Part shown: positions 63,092-64,000 of the stretch, one piece after another | Position numbering within the stretch: the first letter of the stretch is position 1 | Layout of the letters: the number at the start of each line of letters is the position of its first letter | NCBI RefSeq assembly: GCF_000763375.1 | Contig: NZ_JPSY01000001.1 | Location: 1,488,001-1,552,000 of the forward strand | Reading direction: 5' to 3' | Source of the DNA: Microbacterium profundi | GTDB lineage: Bacteria; Actinomycetota; Actinomycetes; Actinomycetales; Microbacteriaceae | DNA: 64,000 nucleotides | Notes under the pieces: generated by a model | The model's input: the letters and a program-made list of their open reading frames with translations, nothing else | Told to the model about the DNA's origin: nothing | Database searches by the model: none | Program-made: the position numbers and the translations under genes

Positions 63092-64000
63092 CCTCATCAC
63101 AAGAAGTGCCGACCCTTCGACAAGCTCAGGGACCGTCTCCGGCTGAGGGATCGTCTCCAGCTCAGGGATCGTCTCCGGCTGAGGGACCGTCTCCGGCTCA
63201 GGGATCGTCTCCGGCTCAGGGATCGTCTCCGGCTCAGGGTTCGTCTCCGGCTGAGGGATCGTCTCCGGCTGAGGGACCGATTCGCCACGAGGCCCGATCG
63301 CTGAGCCTGTCGAAGCGGGAGGAACCCTTCGGCGGCCTCACCGTCGCGGTCATCCCGGCGCGCGGCGGATCGAAGGGAGTTCCGCGCAAGAACCTCCGCC
63401 GCGTCGGCGGCATCCCGCTCATCCAGCGCGCAGCGCGGGCGGCTGCAGCCGCCGAGCTGGTCGACCTGGTCGTGGTCTCGACCGACGACGACGAGATCGC
63501 CGAACTCAGCATCGCGGCAGGGGCGCGCGTCATCCGCCGTCCTGCCGAGATCTCGGGCGACACCGCGTCATCCGAGAGTGCCGTGCTGCACGTGCTCGAC
63601 GCGCTGGAAGACGCGGGCGAGCTGGTGGATGTCGTCGTCTTCATCCAGGCGACGTCGCCGTTCATCCCCAGTGACCGCATCGACGTCGCAGTCGACGGGG
63701 TGCGCTCGGGCCGATACGACAGCATGTTCTCGGCGTACGAGACGTACGGCTTCCTCTGGCGGCGTGCCGACTCCGGCGGCGGCGCCGGCTCCGGCTCCGG
63801 CGGCGACGGCGACGGCGACGCTGCCGCTGAGGCGATCAACCACGACGCCGCCCACCGCCCCCGCCGCCAGGACCGCGAACCGCACTACCTCGAGACCGGC
63901 GCCTTCTACGTGTTCCAGGCGGGCGGCTTCCGCCGGGCCAGGCATCGCTTCTTCGGCCGGATCGGGATCGTCGAGGTCCCTGAGCTGACGGCGATCGAGA
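63088..64000 (+). CDS. neuA: CMP-nonulosonate (sialic acid) cytidylyltransferase, truncated by window end
   Basis: NeuA-family transferase that activates a sialic-acid-like sugar with CTP. The canonical domain begins at about residue 85 (TVAVIPARGGSKGVPRKNLR), then LVVVSTDDDEIAELSIAAGA, VVVFIQATSPFIPSDRID and LETGAFYVFQAGGF. Before it lies an unusual 80-residue extension from ATG 63088, encoded by an 18-bp minisatellite giving SSPAQG/SSPAEG repeats. A second low-complexity insert (Gly/Ser then Gly/Asp, near 63773-63830) sits in the middle. No other ATG or GTG lies just before the catalytic domain except GTG 63106, so the extension seems to be translated. The start overlaps the upstream stop. 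Continues beyond base 64000. Confidence 0.87.
   Translation, partial: MTSSQEVPTLRQAQGPSPAEGSSPAQGSSPAEGPSPAQGSSPAQGSSPAQGSSPAEGSSPAEGPIRHEARSLSLSKREEPFGGLTVAVIPARGGSKGVPRKNLRRVGGIPLIQRAARAAAAAELVDLVVVSTDDDEIAELSIAAGARVIRRPAEISGDTASSESAVLHVLDALEDAGELVDVVVFIQATSPFIPSDRIDVAVDGVRSGRYDSMFSAYETYGFLWRRADSGGGAGSGSGGDGDGDAAAEAINHDAAHRPRRQDREPHYLETGAFYVFQAGGFRRARHRFFGRIGIVEVPELTAIE
63113..63319 (+). repeat. 18-bp minisatellite bracketed by inverted dispersed motifs
   Basis: Eight full copies of GCTCAGGGATCGTCTCCG (variants at four positions) occupy 63124-63267, with a partial ninth. The left edge overlaps the dispersed motif CCCTTCGACAAGCTCAGGGA (63113-63132), and an inverted copy (CTGAGCCTGTCGAAGC) lies at 63301-63316. 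All units are in frame with neuA. Spacer-free head-to-tail units exclude CRISPR. Confidence 0.92.

Noticed and set aside
63124..63285. CRISPR-like repeat array
   Set aside because: Units are 18 bp, head-to-tail without spacers, in frame with neuA, and no cas gene is present.
63097..63288. Arg/Ser-rich ORF on the minus strand
   Set aside because: It is the reverse complement of the neuA minisatellite; no RBS or neighbour support.

Overview
The window is high-GC actinobacterial DNA spanning the chromosomal replication origin. Gene order (crgA, ppiA, gyrA/gyrB/dciA/recF/dnaN, oriC, dnaA, rpmH/rnpA/yidD/yidC/khpB/rsmG, parA/parB, trxA/trxB, the DUF6049-type membrane protein, pcnA), leaderless TANNNT-N6/7-ATG starts, DUF3566 beside gyrA and an ectABCD cluster all point to Microbacteriaceae, most likely Microbacterium. 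No rRNA gene is present, so the genus is inferred from synteny.

Layout. 1-5.2 kb: a PabA/TrpG amidotransferase (cut by the left edge), class E sortase, CrgA, rhomboid protease, cyclophilin and small housekeeping genes. 5.2-8 kb: a YtcJ-type amidohydrolase and a class V aminotransferase. 8.1-11.6 kb: ectABCD, for ectoine and 5-hydroxyectoine; ectA lacks a normal start codon and is preceded by an overlapping 18-codon reading frame. 11.6-12.9 kb: a DAHP synthase gene preceded by an aromatic leader peptide and attenuator. 12.9-15.3 kb: an accessory patch with a RES/Xre toxin-antitoxin pair, a helix-turn-helix protein and tRNA-Ala/tRNA-Ile. 15.3-18.4 kb: a two-component system with a DUF4097-type membrane partner. 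18.5-29.2 kb: a VIT transporter, then the replication/topology block running leftward from dnaA. oriC lies in the dnaA-dnaN gap (27390-27811). 29.5-32.6 kb: the rightward rpmH-rsmG block. 31.9-35.6 kb: five exact parS sites and one decayed one, two mutually inverted 90-bp palindromic elements and an intact IS110-family element, all between khpB/rsmG and parA. 35.6-40.8 kb: parAB, a sugar porter and thioredoxin genes. 40.9-48.8 kb: the DUF6049-type protein, an IS30 element, a methyltransferase, a flavin oxidoreductase and pcnA. The murJ gene usual between the DUF6049 gene and trxB is not here. 48.8-60.5 kb: accessory and metabolic genes, including a VapBC/FitAB-type TA pair, an aldehyde dehydrogenase operon with its regulator and a 10-bp-phased repeat array, a TetR-controlled glycosyltransferase, a PadR/HAAS pair, and a dioxygenase-hydrolase-monooxygenase operon. 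60.7-64 kb: the start of a surface-glycan cluster for a sialic-acid-like sugar (GT2, polysialyltransferase-like protein, NeuA-type CMP-transferase), running off the right edge.

Genes left of oriC up to gyrA are mostly on the minus strand and genes to its right mostly on the plus strand, matching two replichores leaving 27.4-27.8 kb. The core is conventional. The unusual material is in the regulatory and repetitive DNA: the ectA start, the parS-flanking elements, the phased operator array, a minisatellite inside neuA, and a strong genome-wide GGATGC/GCATCC bias.
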